Shown here: positions 6,632-15,400 of the stretch, piece by piece
How the letters are laid out: each line of letters opens with the position of its first letter
Position numbering within the stretch: the stretch's first letter is position 1
Assembly (NCBI GenBank): GCA_903970295.1
Contig: CAJCHQ010000860.1
Location: 1-16,678, forward strand
Source: Bryobacterales bacterium
GTDB taxonomy: Bacteria; Cyanobacteriota; Vampirovibrionia; Obscuribacterales; Obscuribacteraceae
Reading direction: 5' to 3'
DNA: 16,678 nt
Made by a program: the position numbers and the translations under genes
Notes under the pieces: model-generated
Databases searched by the model: none
What the model saw: the letters and a program-made list of their open reading frames with translations, nothing else
Told to the model about the DNA's origin: nothing

Positions 6632-8551
6632 TCACCTGAACTCGACACCAGGGAATCGCGCGCGCAATTGTCTCAGACGCGGCGGTCCGATGTTTGCGCA
6701 GTCTATCAACACTACGGATTTGCAGTTGCTGCCACTCTTGAGCAATTGCTCTATACCGGCTACCGTAACTTTTGTGTTACTGAGATTTAGAACCTTAAGT
6801 TTACTCATCTTTGATAAATACGGCATGGCAGAGTCATCGATCAGAGTGGAATCCAAATCAAGTTCTCGGACGTTGGAGTTTTGCAGTTCCTTCAAGCCCG
6901 TGCTGGTTATGTTCTTTACTCGCTTGAGCTCGATGTACTCCAGACTTTTCGATTTGCCAAGTGCAGAAAGACTGGCGTCATTCAATTGATCGTCAGCGAT
7001 TGATAATCTTCTCAATTCTGGCATCGTCGCCAAACTTGCAATGCCTTTATCGGTCAACGGAGTTCCATTAGCGCGAATTTCATGCAATCCAGGAAAGTGC
7101 GAGAGGGCTTCGGCACCGACATTGTTGAAATCTGACCGATCAAATTCAACGCCATTCAAATTCATTTTTGCAAATTTAGAAATCGCTTTATTAGGGAGAA
7201 TGCAGTTGTGTAAATTCAACACTTTGATCCACTGAGCGTTGGCTATCACATCAAACAGCGCATCCGTCATCGTTCGTCCGCCAAGCGAGAACTCGTGGCC
7301 CTTTTTTGCTTGCTCGGCGAGTAGTTTCTTCATTTCATCAATTGACAAATTTTCCGGACCCATCTCTTTTTCTGGAACTGCAAGTTCCTCTTTTGAAAAA
7401 TTGGTGGCATTAGCTATCATTGGAATCGCTTTCACTTCAGCCTTCGGCTTCTCGAATGAACTTACAAAATCGTGAAGCCAATAACCAGCACACGCCGAAG
7501 TTATAGCCACGCCTACTAGAAGTGCGGCAGGTCTCATGGAAGAAACTTTTTTCGCTGGCTGAGCTATCGTTCTGGCAGATTGCGCAGCATCAGAAATTGC
7601 GTCACCGCGTTTCAAAGCTCCCAGATCATGAGCCACCTCGCCAAGATTTTGATATCTTTGCTCCGGCAATTGGGCAAGCATGGTTGCGACAATGTCTTCA
7701 ATGGCTTGCGGAAAAGTGCCGCCAAGCGATGCTTCTTTCAGCGTCGGTCGCTTTTCTCCTTGATGCATCATCATTGTCGTAAGGGCGGTATCACCCATGA
7801 ATGGCGGTGTTCCCGTTAATGCCTCGAACAACACACAACCCAAAGAGTAAATGTCTGCGCGATGATCGACTCTTGCCCCGCTGCACTGCTCCGGGCTCAT
7901 GTACAAGGGGCTGCCGAAAATTTCTCCTGTCCTCGTCAGAGCCTGCATTTCACCGCCTTGATGCTCGGTGAATTTGGCGATGCCGAAGTCCAATATTTTT
8001 ATACTGCCTTCAGATCCCACTGGCATTCCTTTGAGGAGCATTATGTTGTTTGGTTTGATATCGCGATGAACCACCCCGCACTCATGCGCGTAAGCTAAGC
8101 CGAAGCACACCTGCACAAATATTGGTATCGCCTGCTCGAGAGTCAGACTGCCGGTTCTCCGGAGTCGGTCGCCTAACGTCTCACCATTGATCAGCTCCAT
8201 CGTAAGAAAAGGCGTATCATCCTCCAATATTCCAAAGTCATTGACGGCGACAATATTAGGGTGATCCAGCGAAAAAGCAGTTCGAGCCTCTTGCTGAAAT
8301 CTGCGAATTGCCATGTCTGACATGCAGCGTTTATCAATTGTCTTCAAAGCAAATTCTTTATTCAAGAAAACCTGCTTTACTCGATAGACCAGTCCCATAC
8401 CGCCTTCTCCAAGGCGTGAAATGACCTCGTAACGACCTCCGACGGCTTGCCCCGCCTGAAAACTAGCACTGGTGCTCTGAGTGACACGGATGCTGTCGCG
8501 AATTGGGTCGCGAAAGGTGTCTTGGACGTCGTTGGATTCTTGGCTCGACAT
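6632..8551 (-). CDS. Transmembrane serine/threonine protein kinase with C-terminal leucine-rich repeats
   Basis: This is a 639-residue protein. The Hanks-type kinase domain spans about residues 41-315 and has all key residues: glycine loop GEGGMG (48-53), Lys70 in 'FALK', Glu88, HRDIKPNN (catalytic Asp164), DFG (188-190) and 'GSPLYMSPEQ'. A single membrane helix follows (about 341-357). Residues about 440-630 form leucine-rich repeats of the 'LxxLxLxxTxITDxGLxxL' type, for example 'VRELDLDSTLIDDSAMPYLS' and 'LKVLNLSNTKVTVAGIEQLL'. The kinase should face the cytoplasm and the LRRs the outside, as in a receptor that senses a ligand or partner, though this orientation is inferred. Start is ATG 8551 with only a weak ribosome binding site; a candidate promoter lies at 8576-8604. 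Confidence 0.92.
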   Translation of the reverse strand: MSSQESNDVQDTFRDPIRDSIRVTQSTSASFQAGQAVGGRYEVISRLGEGGMGLVYRVKQVFLNKEFALKTIDKRCMSDMAIRRFQQEARTAFSLDHPNIVAVNDFGILEDDTPFLTMELINGETLGDRLRRTGSLTLEQAIPIFVQVCFGLAYAHECGVVHRDIKPNNIMLLKGMPVGSEGSIKILDFGIAKFTEHQGGEMQALTRTGEIFGSPLYMSPEQCSGARVDHRADIYSLGCVLFEALTGTPPFMGDTALTTMMMHQGEKRPTLKEASLGGTFPQAIEDIVATMLAQLPEQRYQNLGEVAHDLGALKRGDAISDAAQSARTIAQPAKKVSSMRPAALLVGVAITSACAGYWLHDFVSSFEKPKAEVKAIPMIANATNFSKEELAVPEKEMGPENLSIDEMKKLLAEQAKKGHEFSLGGRTMTDALFDVIANAQWIKVLNLHNCILPNKAISKFAKMNLNGVEFDRSDFNNVGAEALSHFPGLHEIRANGTPLTDKGIASLATMPELRRLSIADDQLNDASLSALGKSKSLEYIELKRVKNITSTGLKELQNSNVRELDLDSTLIDDSAMPYLSKMSKLKVLNLSNTKVTVAGIEQLLKSGSNCKSVVLIDCANIGPPRLRQLRARFPGVEFR

Positions 8552-8575
8552 GCCTGTGCTCAGAAGCTGATGCTT

Positions 8576-8604
8576 CTTTTATGCGCATGGCCGGCAAAAA
8601 TCAA
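8576..8604 (-). promoter_or_regulatory. Candidate sigma-70-like promoter for the kinase gene
   Basis: On the minus strand TTGATT (8599-8604) and TAAAAG (8576-8581) are separated by exactly 17 bases; each matches four of six consensus positions. The site sits in the 101-base gap between the esterase and kinase genes. A hairpin (AAGCATCAGCTT core, arms 8562-8567 and 8572-8577) overlaps the -10 and lies ahead of the ATG. Confidence 0.33.
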
Positions 8605-8652
8605 ACGGAGCAGGCTTGAACACTAACCAAATTTCAGGGCCAGCACGGTGCA

Positions 8653-9579
8653 TCAGCGATCACCAGCTGGTGTTTCCCTCTGCTTTGGGTGAGAAAGGAA
8701 AAAAGCGCATATTGCCTCTGTCGCGGAAAACTCCTTTGTTGGGCGATCACCCAACACGGAGCATCGACGGCCCCCCGGCCACACGTGACCGCCGCCCCTC
8801 AGGGTGTACAAGCACACTTCCGTGCCACCTTTACCCCCGGAATAGACGTCCTTGGCGATATTACCGATTTCCTCATGTTCGGGTGGCGAATTGCACTGAT
8901 CGCGCTTGATCCAAAATTGAATTGTGTCAGCGACACTCTGGGCTGTAACTTTGTAGCCGAACATCGAACCTGTGCCACCATCATAGCGGATGATTCGATC
9001 TGCCGTTCCATGCACTGAAATCACACTGACGGGAATTTTTGAATTGGTTTTGGGCGGGTACATGCAGCCCTCTATAGGCGCGATCGCCGCAATTTCATCC
9101 GCCAGCTCATCACCAAGACGATACGCGAGCATGCCACCATTAGAGATACCAGTGACATAAACGCGGTCACGATCAATCAGAACTTTTGATTGAACACGCC
9201 CAATTAACGCATGTATAAAGGCTACATCATCGATCTTTCGTTTGCGTGCCAAACCGCAACAACCACCGGCGTTCCAAGTGCGATACTCACCGTCGGGATA
9301 TGCAACTATAAAATTGTCTTGCTCAGATTGCTGCGACATGCGACTGTCCCATTCGCCAGTCCAGCCAGAGCCAAGTCCACCGTGGAGAACTATAACAAGT
9401 GGCAGCCGCTGCCTGCTATCGAAGTTTTTGGGGATGTGCAAGCGAAAGGTTCGCTTTTTTTCATCCACAAGAACGGAATCGCGGAAGTTACCCGATTTCA
9501 CGAGAAGGTCATGAGCATCGCAAACAGGATGACAGGTTGCCAGGATCAAAAGGAGAAACAGAAACTGCCCCTGGCGCAT
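8653..9579 (-). CDS. Secreted esterase of the LpqC / PHB-depolymerase-like family (copy 1)
   Basis: From ATG 9579 the protein has 308 residues (a TTG at 9591 would add four). It begins with a signal peptide ('FLFLLLILATCHPVCDA', cleavage near residue 22). The alpha/beta-hydrolase fold shows the oxyanion segment 'VIVLHGGLGSG', the family-typical 'WNAGGCCG' pair of cysteines, the nucleophile motif GISNGG (Ser146), 'SVHGTADRI' (Asp194) and 'GGGHVWPGG' (His265), so the catalytic triad appears complete. Relatives hydrolyse polyhydroxybutyrate oligomers, feruloyl esters or other short esters outside the cytoplasm; the substrate is unknown here. It is colinear with the esterase at about 11342-12211, in the opposite direction, so the two are paralogues. 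Confidence 0.87.
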   Translation of the reverse strand: MRQGQFLFLLLILATCHPVCDAHDLLVKSGNFRDSVLVDEKKRTFRLHIPKNFDSRQRLPLVIVLHGGLGSGWTGEWDSRMSQQSEQDNFIVAYPDGEYRTWNAGGCCGLARKRKIDDVAFIHALIGRVQSKVLIDRDRVYVTGISNGGMLAYRLGDELADEIAAIAPIEGCMYPPKTNSKIPVSVISVHGTADRIIRYDGGTGSMFGYKVTAQSVADTIQFWIKRDQCNSPPEHEEIGNIAKDVYSGGKGGTEVCLYTLRGGGHVWPGGRRCSVLGDRPTKEFSATEAICAFFLSHPKQRETPAGDR

Positions 9580-9721
9580 AACAAAAGTCAAGGTGAATCA
9601 CCATAAACTGCGAAATCCGCCATCTTCCTTCCTCGAAGATTATCAAGCCAAATCTGCATTTCGTTTTACCGTTCAAACAGTTCATCAACTGATTGGACGA
9701 CGTTTGCATGGCTGAGAAAAC

Positions 9722-10105
9722 TCAAAAAGCAATTTCAAAATAGTCGACGTTAGCTCTGCTGCACATCGAATGTATGATCTGATATGCATCGCTGTCTTCT
9801 GTTAGGACATCGTTTTCATCCGGCAAATGGACAATGGGTGGTCCGGCCAAAATTACCGAAACGCCTCGAAATTCAGCCGCCGCTCTTTGCACGAAGCTTG
9901 GCCGTCCGAGCAGCGCGCAGATTTCCTTTCGCGTCATACCGATAAGATGCTGTGAGTAAACTAAGTCGAATAAAGCGTCTGCACGATAACAAACACGAAG
10001 GGCTCGGTTCAGATCATTGAGCGGGGCTGCAATTACGTCTAAAGACAGGACCCCATGGGTTATCGCCAGCACTGTCATGAAGCTGCAAAGTCGCTGAACG
10101 CTCAT
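9722..10105 (-). CDS. Small secreted protein with a BamE/SmpA-like motif
   Basis: From ATG 10105 this gives 127 residues with a signal-peptide-like N-terminus ('CSFMTVLAITHGVLSLDVIAA', written in part; cleavage near residue 27). The centre has 'LIGMTRKEICALLGRPS', the pattern seen in BamE/SmpA-like and related small envelope proteins ('GMTxxEVxxLLGxP'). The rest is not recognised. No lipobox Cys is evident, so it would be a soluble exported protein rather than a lipoprotein. The frame extends to an ATG at 10183, but that start lies inside a palindrome and would bury the signal peptide, so 10105 is preferred. It is divergent from the reductase gene. Confidence 0.62.
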   Translation of the reverse strand: MSVQRLCSFMTVLAITHGVLSLDVIAAPLNDLNRALRVCYRADALFDLVYSQHLIGMTRKEICALLGRPSFVQRAAAEFRGVSVILAGPPIVHLPDENDVLTEDSDAYQIIHSMCSRANVDYFEIAF

Positions 10106-10178
10106 CGGCACAAAGTCAGAAGTAGATGATTTACTCAAAAAGAAAACTTCCAGATTGCGCGGCGTTGATCCGCCGAGA

Positions 10179-10197
10179 CACATGTAAATTACATGTG
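10179..10197. promoter_or_regulatory. Perfect 19-bp palindrome, candidate operator in a divergent promoter region
   Basis: CACATGTAAATTACATGTG has two perfectly complementary nine-base arms around a single central A. It lies between two divergent genes, 74 bases from the start of the minus-strand gene and 138 bases from the start of the plus-strand gene. This is the typical form of a binding site for a dimeric repressor or activator. No regulator gene is present in the window, so the cognate protein is unknown. A TAGAAT (10217-10222) nearby could be the -10 element for the plus gene. Confidence 0.5.
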
Positions 10198-10334
10198 AGC
10201 GTCATCGGTAAAATGATAGAATGCACCGCAACGAGCATTCAAGGGTATTGGACCGAAGAATCGCGAGCGCCTCGCGTAACACTCCACGCCTTACCACTGA
10301 GTCTATTTGTGGTCAGGCATTACAGAAGAAGTTT

Positions 10335-11270
10335 ATGAGCAACTCCAGCCAGGATAATGTCCCACCCCTCTTAATAGCTATCGTCGGCGTCGGCAACATC
10401 GGTAGCGTGTTCGCATACCAACTCGCTCGTGCTGGTCACGACGTAACCGTTATTGCGCGACCGGGCTCGAAACGTCTCCAGCAGTTGCAGCGCGACAATG
10501 CGATTGTACATAAATCCGGCGAACGCGCCAAAGTGAGAATCCTCGAACAGCTCGACGAGCAGACGGCTTACGACTTGGTCGTCGTGACACTGCTTGCACA
10601 TCAGATTGAAGCAGTCCTTCCAGCTCTACAGCGCAGCAATGCTCAGTGCATCGAATTTATGTCCAACACTTTCTACCCGGAGCGATTAAAAGACGCTGTA
10701 GGCGCGCTGCGATGTGCCTTCGGGATGCCATTCGTGCAGTCCTTGCTTGATAGTGAGGGGCGACTTAATCCAACCATTAGTCAAAACCAGAAAACGCTTC
10801 ACAGCGATGAACGATTGGTGAAGCTGTTCACTGACGCGGGAATTCCGTCCACACTAGAGTCCGATATGCCGCTCTGGCTGCGCTGTCACGTCCCTGTGTG
10901 CGTGGCGCTCGAAAGCATTTCGGTAGCAGGACAAAGGCGCAAAGGCGGCGCGTCTTGGGGCGAGTCGATGGTCATTGCCCGGGGCATGCATGCGGGTTTC
11001 GCCACTATCGAAGGACTGGGATCGAGTATATATCCTGGCCTCCATGCGAGCATAAATTCCTTGCCTAGTTTGATCGCAGCCTGTATCCTGTGGCTTTTGT
11101 CACGCAATAACTCTTTTCGAGAACTCTTGGCGTCAGGTGAGCACGAATGTTGTGCGTTAATAGATGATATGGTGGCAGTCGGCTCATCAGGGATGCCAGC
11201 TCAACGGGCAGCTGTTAAAGCCATCCTTGCAATGAAGCCTAAGGAAGGCGGAAGATTACTCGTAGGCTGA
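10335..11270 (+). CDS. Ketopantoate-reductase-like (ApbA/PanE family) NAD(P)-dependent oxidoreductase
   Basis: From ATG 10335 this is 311 residues, the usual size of the family. The N-terminus has a Rossmann fold with GVGNIG (18-23) and 'AYQLARAGHDVTVIARPG', followed by 'YDLVVVTLLAHQIEAVLPAL' and 'CIEFMSNTF', where ketopantoate reductases have a conserved Asn before Gly. The C-terminal helical domain follows. PanE reduces 2-dehydropantoate to pantoate in the coenzyme A pathway. Here the segment that usually carries the catalytic Lys and nearby Asn reads 'LWLRCHVPVCVALESIS', with Arg and His in those places, so a divergent substrate or chemistry is likely and the symbol panE is not assigned. 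The open frame reaches a start at 10221, but 10335 puts the Rossmann strand near the N-terminus and has AGAAG upstream. Confidence 0.8.
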   Translation: MSNSSQDNVPPLLIAIVGVGNIGSVFAYQLARAGHDVTVIARPGSKRLQQLQRDNAIVHKSGERAKVRILEQLDEQTAYDLVVVTLLAHQIEAVLPALQRSNAQCIEFMSNTFYPERLKDAVGALRCAFGMPFVQSLLDSEGRLNPTISQNQKTLHSDERLVKLFTDAGIPSTLESDMPLWLRCHVPVCVALESISVAGQRRKGGASWGESMVIARGMHAGFATIEGLGSSIYPGLHASINSLPSLIAACILWLLSRNNSFRELLASGEHECCALIDDMVAVGSSGMPAQRAAVKAILAMKPKEGGRLLVG

Positions 11271-11341
11271 GTGGAATCAAACTTGACTGGCTCAAAGCAC
11301 GGCGGTACGAATGTTGTCGTTGCCTGATTTCATCAATAGCA

Positions 11342-12211
11342 TTGATGATGTGCATGGTTCCGAATGCGGTGGCATCACACAGTGACACCAATATAGTAAA
11401 GACCGCTATGGTTGGAGATGTTCAACGAACATACCGGGTTCACGTTCCCCAAGAAGTGACGACGAATGCTCCTTTAGTTTTTGTGCTGCACGGTTTTCTC
11501 GAAAACGGATCTTACATTTCGTGGGACACTGGATTCTCCAAGTATGCCGACAAGAAAGGCTTTATTACAGTTTATCCGCACGGTGTCGGACTAAGCTGGA
11601 ACGCCGGAAATTGCTGCGGCAAATCATTCCGGCAAAAAGCACAAGACATAGCCTTCTTCAAAACGATGGTAAAAGATCTGGCTGCCGAATATAAAATAAA
11701 CACGAGAATGGTTTTTGCTGCAGGCTTTTCAAATGGTGCGATGTTGTGTTATCGAATCGCTCAAGAACTACCTGATCTTTTTGCCGCAATAGCCTCAGTC
11801 CAAGGAAGCCTGCGCTCGTTGGCTACGCCAGGGAGGGGACCTATCAGCGTCCTGATTATCCATGGCGATCAGGACACAGTATTTCCTTCTGCTGGTGGCG
11901 CCGGGCACTGGCTGTTTTACAAAACAGAAACGCCTTCGATCGACGACACCGGAAAATATTGGGCCAACAATGACGAATGTTCAAAAGAGCCAATGATTGA
12001 AGATAGTGTTGCTTTTGAAAAACAAACATACAGCCATGGTAAAGACGGTACAGAAGTCTGCCTGTATAAAGTCAAATCGACTGGACACCTTTGGCCAGGC
12101 GGAAGAGAATGGAAATTTTTTCACCGCTCTATGAGCTCAACCTTTTTTGCAACCCAGGCGATTATCGACTTTTTCCTCAATCATGAAAAAAAGCCTTCGG
12201 CTTCGACGTAA
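11342..12211 (+). CDS. Secreted esterase of the LpqC / PHB-depolymerase-like family (copy 2), start uncertain
   Basis: Numbered from the TTG at 11342 this is 289 residues. The same landmarks as copy 1 occur in the same order: 'VFVLHGFLENG', 'WNAGNCCG', 'GFSNGA' (Ser130), 'IIHGDQDTV' (Asp178) and 'STGHLWPGG' (His249), so it should be an active exported ester hydrolase of unknown substrate. The start is odd. The annotated start gives only the end of a signal peptide, while the codons upstream in the same frame, open back to a TAA at 11240, encode a basic stretch and hydrophobic core ('ARRYECCRCLISSIALMMCM') ideal for one. That extension has no ATG, GTG or TTG; the candidates are CTG at 11267, overlapping the previous gene's TGA, or CTG at 11324. 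The gene follows the reductase in the same direction. Confidence 0.82.
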   Translation: MMMCMVPNAVASHSDTNIVKTAMVGDVQRTYRVHVPQEVTTNAPLVFVLHGFLENGSYISWDTGFSKYADKKGFITVYPHGVGLSWNAGNCCGKSFRQKAQDIAFFKTMVKDLAAEYKINTRMVFAAGFSNGAMLCYRIAQELPDLFAAIASVQGSLRSLATPGRGPISVLIIHGDQDTVFPSAGGAGHWLFYKTETPSIDDTGKYWANNDECSKEPMIEDSVAFEKQTYSHGKDGTEVCLYKVKSTGHLWPGGREWKFFHRSMSSTFFATQAIIDFFLNHEKKPSAST

Positions 12212-12404
12212 CAGTCATCATAGCTTTCAATTCGCCAACCAGCTCTGCCGCACTCATTACTCTGCCCGCTTGCAAATCCTGCGCGGTGCAGCGAGCGATT
12301 AAATCATCAAGCTGGGTTGTCACCGACGGATTATAGAGTCGTGGATGCGCCACCGCTAAAGGCAGCGGATTCCTGCACACCCCAATGCATCCCCTAAAAA
12401 TCAT
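12177..12404 (-). CDS. Short ORF resembling the C-terminal end of a Ser/Thr kinase domain (fragment or frameshifted tail)
   Basis: This 75-codon frame starts with ATG 12404, which overlaps the stop codon of the long upstream gene (12394-12396). Residues about 12-62 look like the last helices of a bacterial Hanks kinase: 'NPSVTTQLDDLIARCTAQD' then 'SAAELVGELKAM'. The corresponding part of the complete kinase in this window is 'QAIEDIVATMLAQLPEQRY' then 'GEVAHDLGAL'. No upstream kinase subdomains precede it in any frame, because the long gene occupies that DNA. It may be a relic of a lost kinase, a small coupled protein, or a tail that belongs to the long protein by a one-base frameshift in the T5 run at 12397-12401. 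A terminator sits in its last codons. Whether it is translated is unknown. Confidence 0.4.
   Translation of the reverse strand: MIFRGCIGVCRNPLPLAVAHPRLYNPSVTTQLDDLIARCTAQDLQAGRVMSAAELVGELKAMMTVTSKPKAFFHD
12186..12203 (-). terminator. Rho-independent-like terminator of the long minus-strand gene
   Basis: On the minus strand AAGCC-GAA-GGCTT forms a five-base-pair stem with a triloop, followed directly by a run of T (12186-12192). It lies inside the last codons of both the plus-strand esterase and the minus-strand 75-codon ORF. It is positioned to stop transcripts coming from the long gene at 12394-16678. The stem is short, so strength is uncertain. Confidence 0.5.
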
Positions 12405-15400
12405 CGAACATCGGTCCGTCCAAATCCTCGCGAGTCCAATCCAGAATCACCAGCGGCAATTTATGCTTGGCTAAAGTCTGCACTACGGCCGGCGGTATCG
12501 CCAGTGCATCGGGTGCCTCCTCGGCACCGGTTAGGACCCACTCCGGTCTCTCGCTATCGGCGAAGAGTTGATTGACGAGCGCTTCCTCCACTCCTACAAA
12601 ACTCACTTTTTGTCCAGCTCTGCGGAATGCGGCCACCCCGAGAATGGATGGGTTGGCGACTTTTATCTCGTTGTGTTTTGTTTGTGCCTGCCCATCTTCC
12701 CAGTAGGTGAGCGCCGTCACCATAACATCGTGTGCACTGCGCAGCGGGTCGCCAGGCGGCGCGGTGGCCTGCAATTCATCCAATGTATCAAATTGGGACA
12801 GTGCGAGCCGCGCCTGTTTGAGGGCAGAATTTGGCTGTTGTCCGTCGCCGAACCCAATCGCTTGCAGTCGTTGATCGACTTCGGCAGCAAAAGTTTTGCC
12901 GACGAGCGAGCGCTTCTGATTTTCTCGATCCAATTTTGACTCAACGCTCTCGAACCGTCGCGGCTTTGAAACCGTATGTTCGCCAAGCCAGTAACGCGCA
13001 GCCCGAGCGTGTACCTGCCAACCTACCCCCATCCCTGTGTAAAGATCACCACGGTAGGCTTGAGCAATATTCTCCCAGGGAGCACCGACAATCAATTTAA
13101 AAGGCGCCGTGTCTCGAAAAACAAAACGCTGCACTTTGGGAGTGACCAATGTTGCCGACATAGAAAATTCTTTCGACTCAGCTGAACCTAACAGGTCGAA
13201 GAAATCAGAAATCGAAGCGGTGCGATGCATCATAAATGCGTAATTATCGGGCTTATAGTGAAACCCGAATTTTCGCGGAACGGTGCTGGAGAGAAGAGGC
13301 AAGCTGTAGCGTGAAAGATTCGCCGCCTCCCGTTGCATAATGGCTGTAACGTCTTCGAGCCTGCGATCGGTTTCAGGGGTAAACGCTGAAGGATTAGTGC
13401 TGCGCAAAACTCCTTCATTGAGAATACGCCACTGCTGAGGAAATGCTGGGTGACGAGTGCCGACAATGATCCGATCGTTCGCCTCTTGCGCCCATAAATT
13501 CGGCACTAGACGTCCATCATCGGTCTTCTCATCGAGCCTGATCCGCATTGCTTCAGTGCGCTTTGAGATCAAGTCGACGATGCGCGAAATTCTCTGGGCT
13601 GGATAACCAAGCGTTTGCAAAACTCCCCAGGCGATTTCGCCCGACGTATGATCTTGCTCCACCTGCTCTGCCTGCTCTGCTCCAGGAAGACTGCCGACTC
13701 CATGCAGCAATGTGGCCCAGAGGAGATTGATTCGATCTTTCTCGCTCAGTGACTCCGTTGCCTTATTTGCGACCACATTCTCGATTGCTTCGATCGTGCG
13801 CTGATCGAGCGTCGCATCCGATTCGCCCGATTGCGGTCGTCCGACGATGCCACCAGTTTTCTCGTAGTTACCAAAAACACTTGGTAAAAGCTTGCCGAGT
13901 TCACCCCCGGCGTCGATCATTGTTCGCATTCGGTCGATTGCGGATTCAGGATGAGTAAATAACTCGACAAACGCTGACTCGACTTGCTGCCGCACGTTTT
14001 CCAGGTGCTGACGATCCAATCCTTCCATAGCCGGCATGCGCACGCTGGGTAACTCCATGTTGGCAGGCCAGACCTCTCCATGAAGTTTGAGTTTGGACAA
14101 ATAATTGATGGTGCCCAGGCGCCAGGCAAAATCATTCTGTGTATTCTGAGCTTGCGATGCTAATTGCCTGATGAAAGATTCCGGACACTTGCCAGCATAC
14201 AGTCCGGTCACAGTATGTTGGAGATTGGCGAAATCACTGACTGAATAATTCGAGTTGATATGCGCGACAATTGCATTGGCAGCGGCTTCTCTCTCGACAT
14301 TAGGCTGCTCTGCCATGAGGTTAGTCAACAATTTTAGCTTGGTATATGCACTTCTCTCTGGTCCGCTCAGAGCGCTAGCTACCAGATCCCCGATATTATG
14401 GTCACTGTGCCATTTGCGCATCCCTGCGATTACTTGCCTGACATAATCAGGATCATTTGCGCTGATTGAGGTACTCCTCAGGGCATCCGCATTGGTCAAA
14501 GTTCCCATCAACGCAGGAGCATCTGCGCACCCAACAAAAAGCTCCGGATGATTTCTCAACAACTTCACCCCGATCTCCAGTGCAGTCTGCGCCTGGTCGA
14601 CGGTACCCGTATCGATTGAAGCGTCCATGTGTTGCAATAGCGCTCTGAGTTGGTCCGGAGTCGCCTCGGCTGCACGGGCAGCAATCATTTTAGCGAGGTG
14701 GCCGAACTTGTGCGCCTGATCGACATTGCTGATGGCTGCGTCGAAAGAAGACTCGAGCGACGGTGCCAATACTGTCACTTTAACCTGATCGAGCAAGCGC
14801 ACGAGCTGATCGCCGTCTGCATGCTCGGTTTGTTTAGCCAAATCCTTTATCTGAGCCGCGTTGAGAACTGCTTGAGGTGTTTCACTAACCCCGGATGCGC
14901 CGGAAAAGACTTCAGGCTGGTCCGTAACCATTGCATCCAGCACGCTCAATGCGACCGCCCGTTCGCTAATATTTGCGCTATTAAACAGTCTATTTTCGAG
15001 GTGCACGCGAAAAGCTTGCTTTTCGACAGCCGAGGCAAGTGCGGAAAGCTTAGTTATAGTTAGAACCACCGCGTCTGCCAGCTGGTCACCTTTTCCGATA
15101 CTAACTGTCCGATTCCAGCTTTCTACAAGTGATTCACCGGCTAAGCGATCCTGCCCGAACGACAAGGCTAGTTTGGCAGCCGGCAGATTCACTCGCCATC
15201 CAGTTGTCAGCGCTCGCGTCACGTTGACGGCCAAATCTGCTGCCGCCTGAGAGCCCAACAGCTGGGGGGCAACTTTGTTTCGTGCCATCGCACTGAGAAG
15301 ATCGATTCGACTACGGAGCAATGCGTCGGATGTTCCTCGCTGTAAAAGTGGCTCCGCAGCTTTAGCTGCGAAAGCTTCTTGCGCCGCGGCAGGCAGAGTG

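Noticed and set aside
8562..8580. Hairpin AGAAGC-TGAT-GCTTCT followed by T residues as a plus-strand terminator
   Set aside because: No plus-strand gene ends nearby, the T run is short, and the spot is better explained as the promoter/leader of the minus-strand kinase.
9211..9606. Plus-strand open frame of 131 codons
   Set aside because: It lies antisense within the first esterase, whose triad motifs and signal peptide are clear on the minus strand; the plus frame shows no domain.
10221..10334. 38-residue N-terminal extension of the reductase
   Set aside because: It is Arg/Ser-rich and would displace the Rossmann motif from the N-terminus, unlike the family; ATG 10335 fits better.
14650..15063. 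Plus-strand open frame of 137 codons, and others at 12568-12939 and 15275-15655
   Set aside because: All are antisense inside the long minus-strand gene, whose frame is continuous over more than 4 kb; they are shadows with Arg/Cys/Ser-rich, non-protein-like composition.
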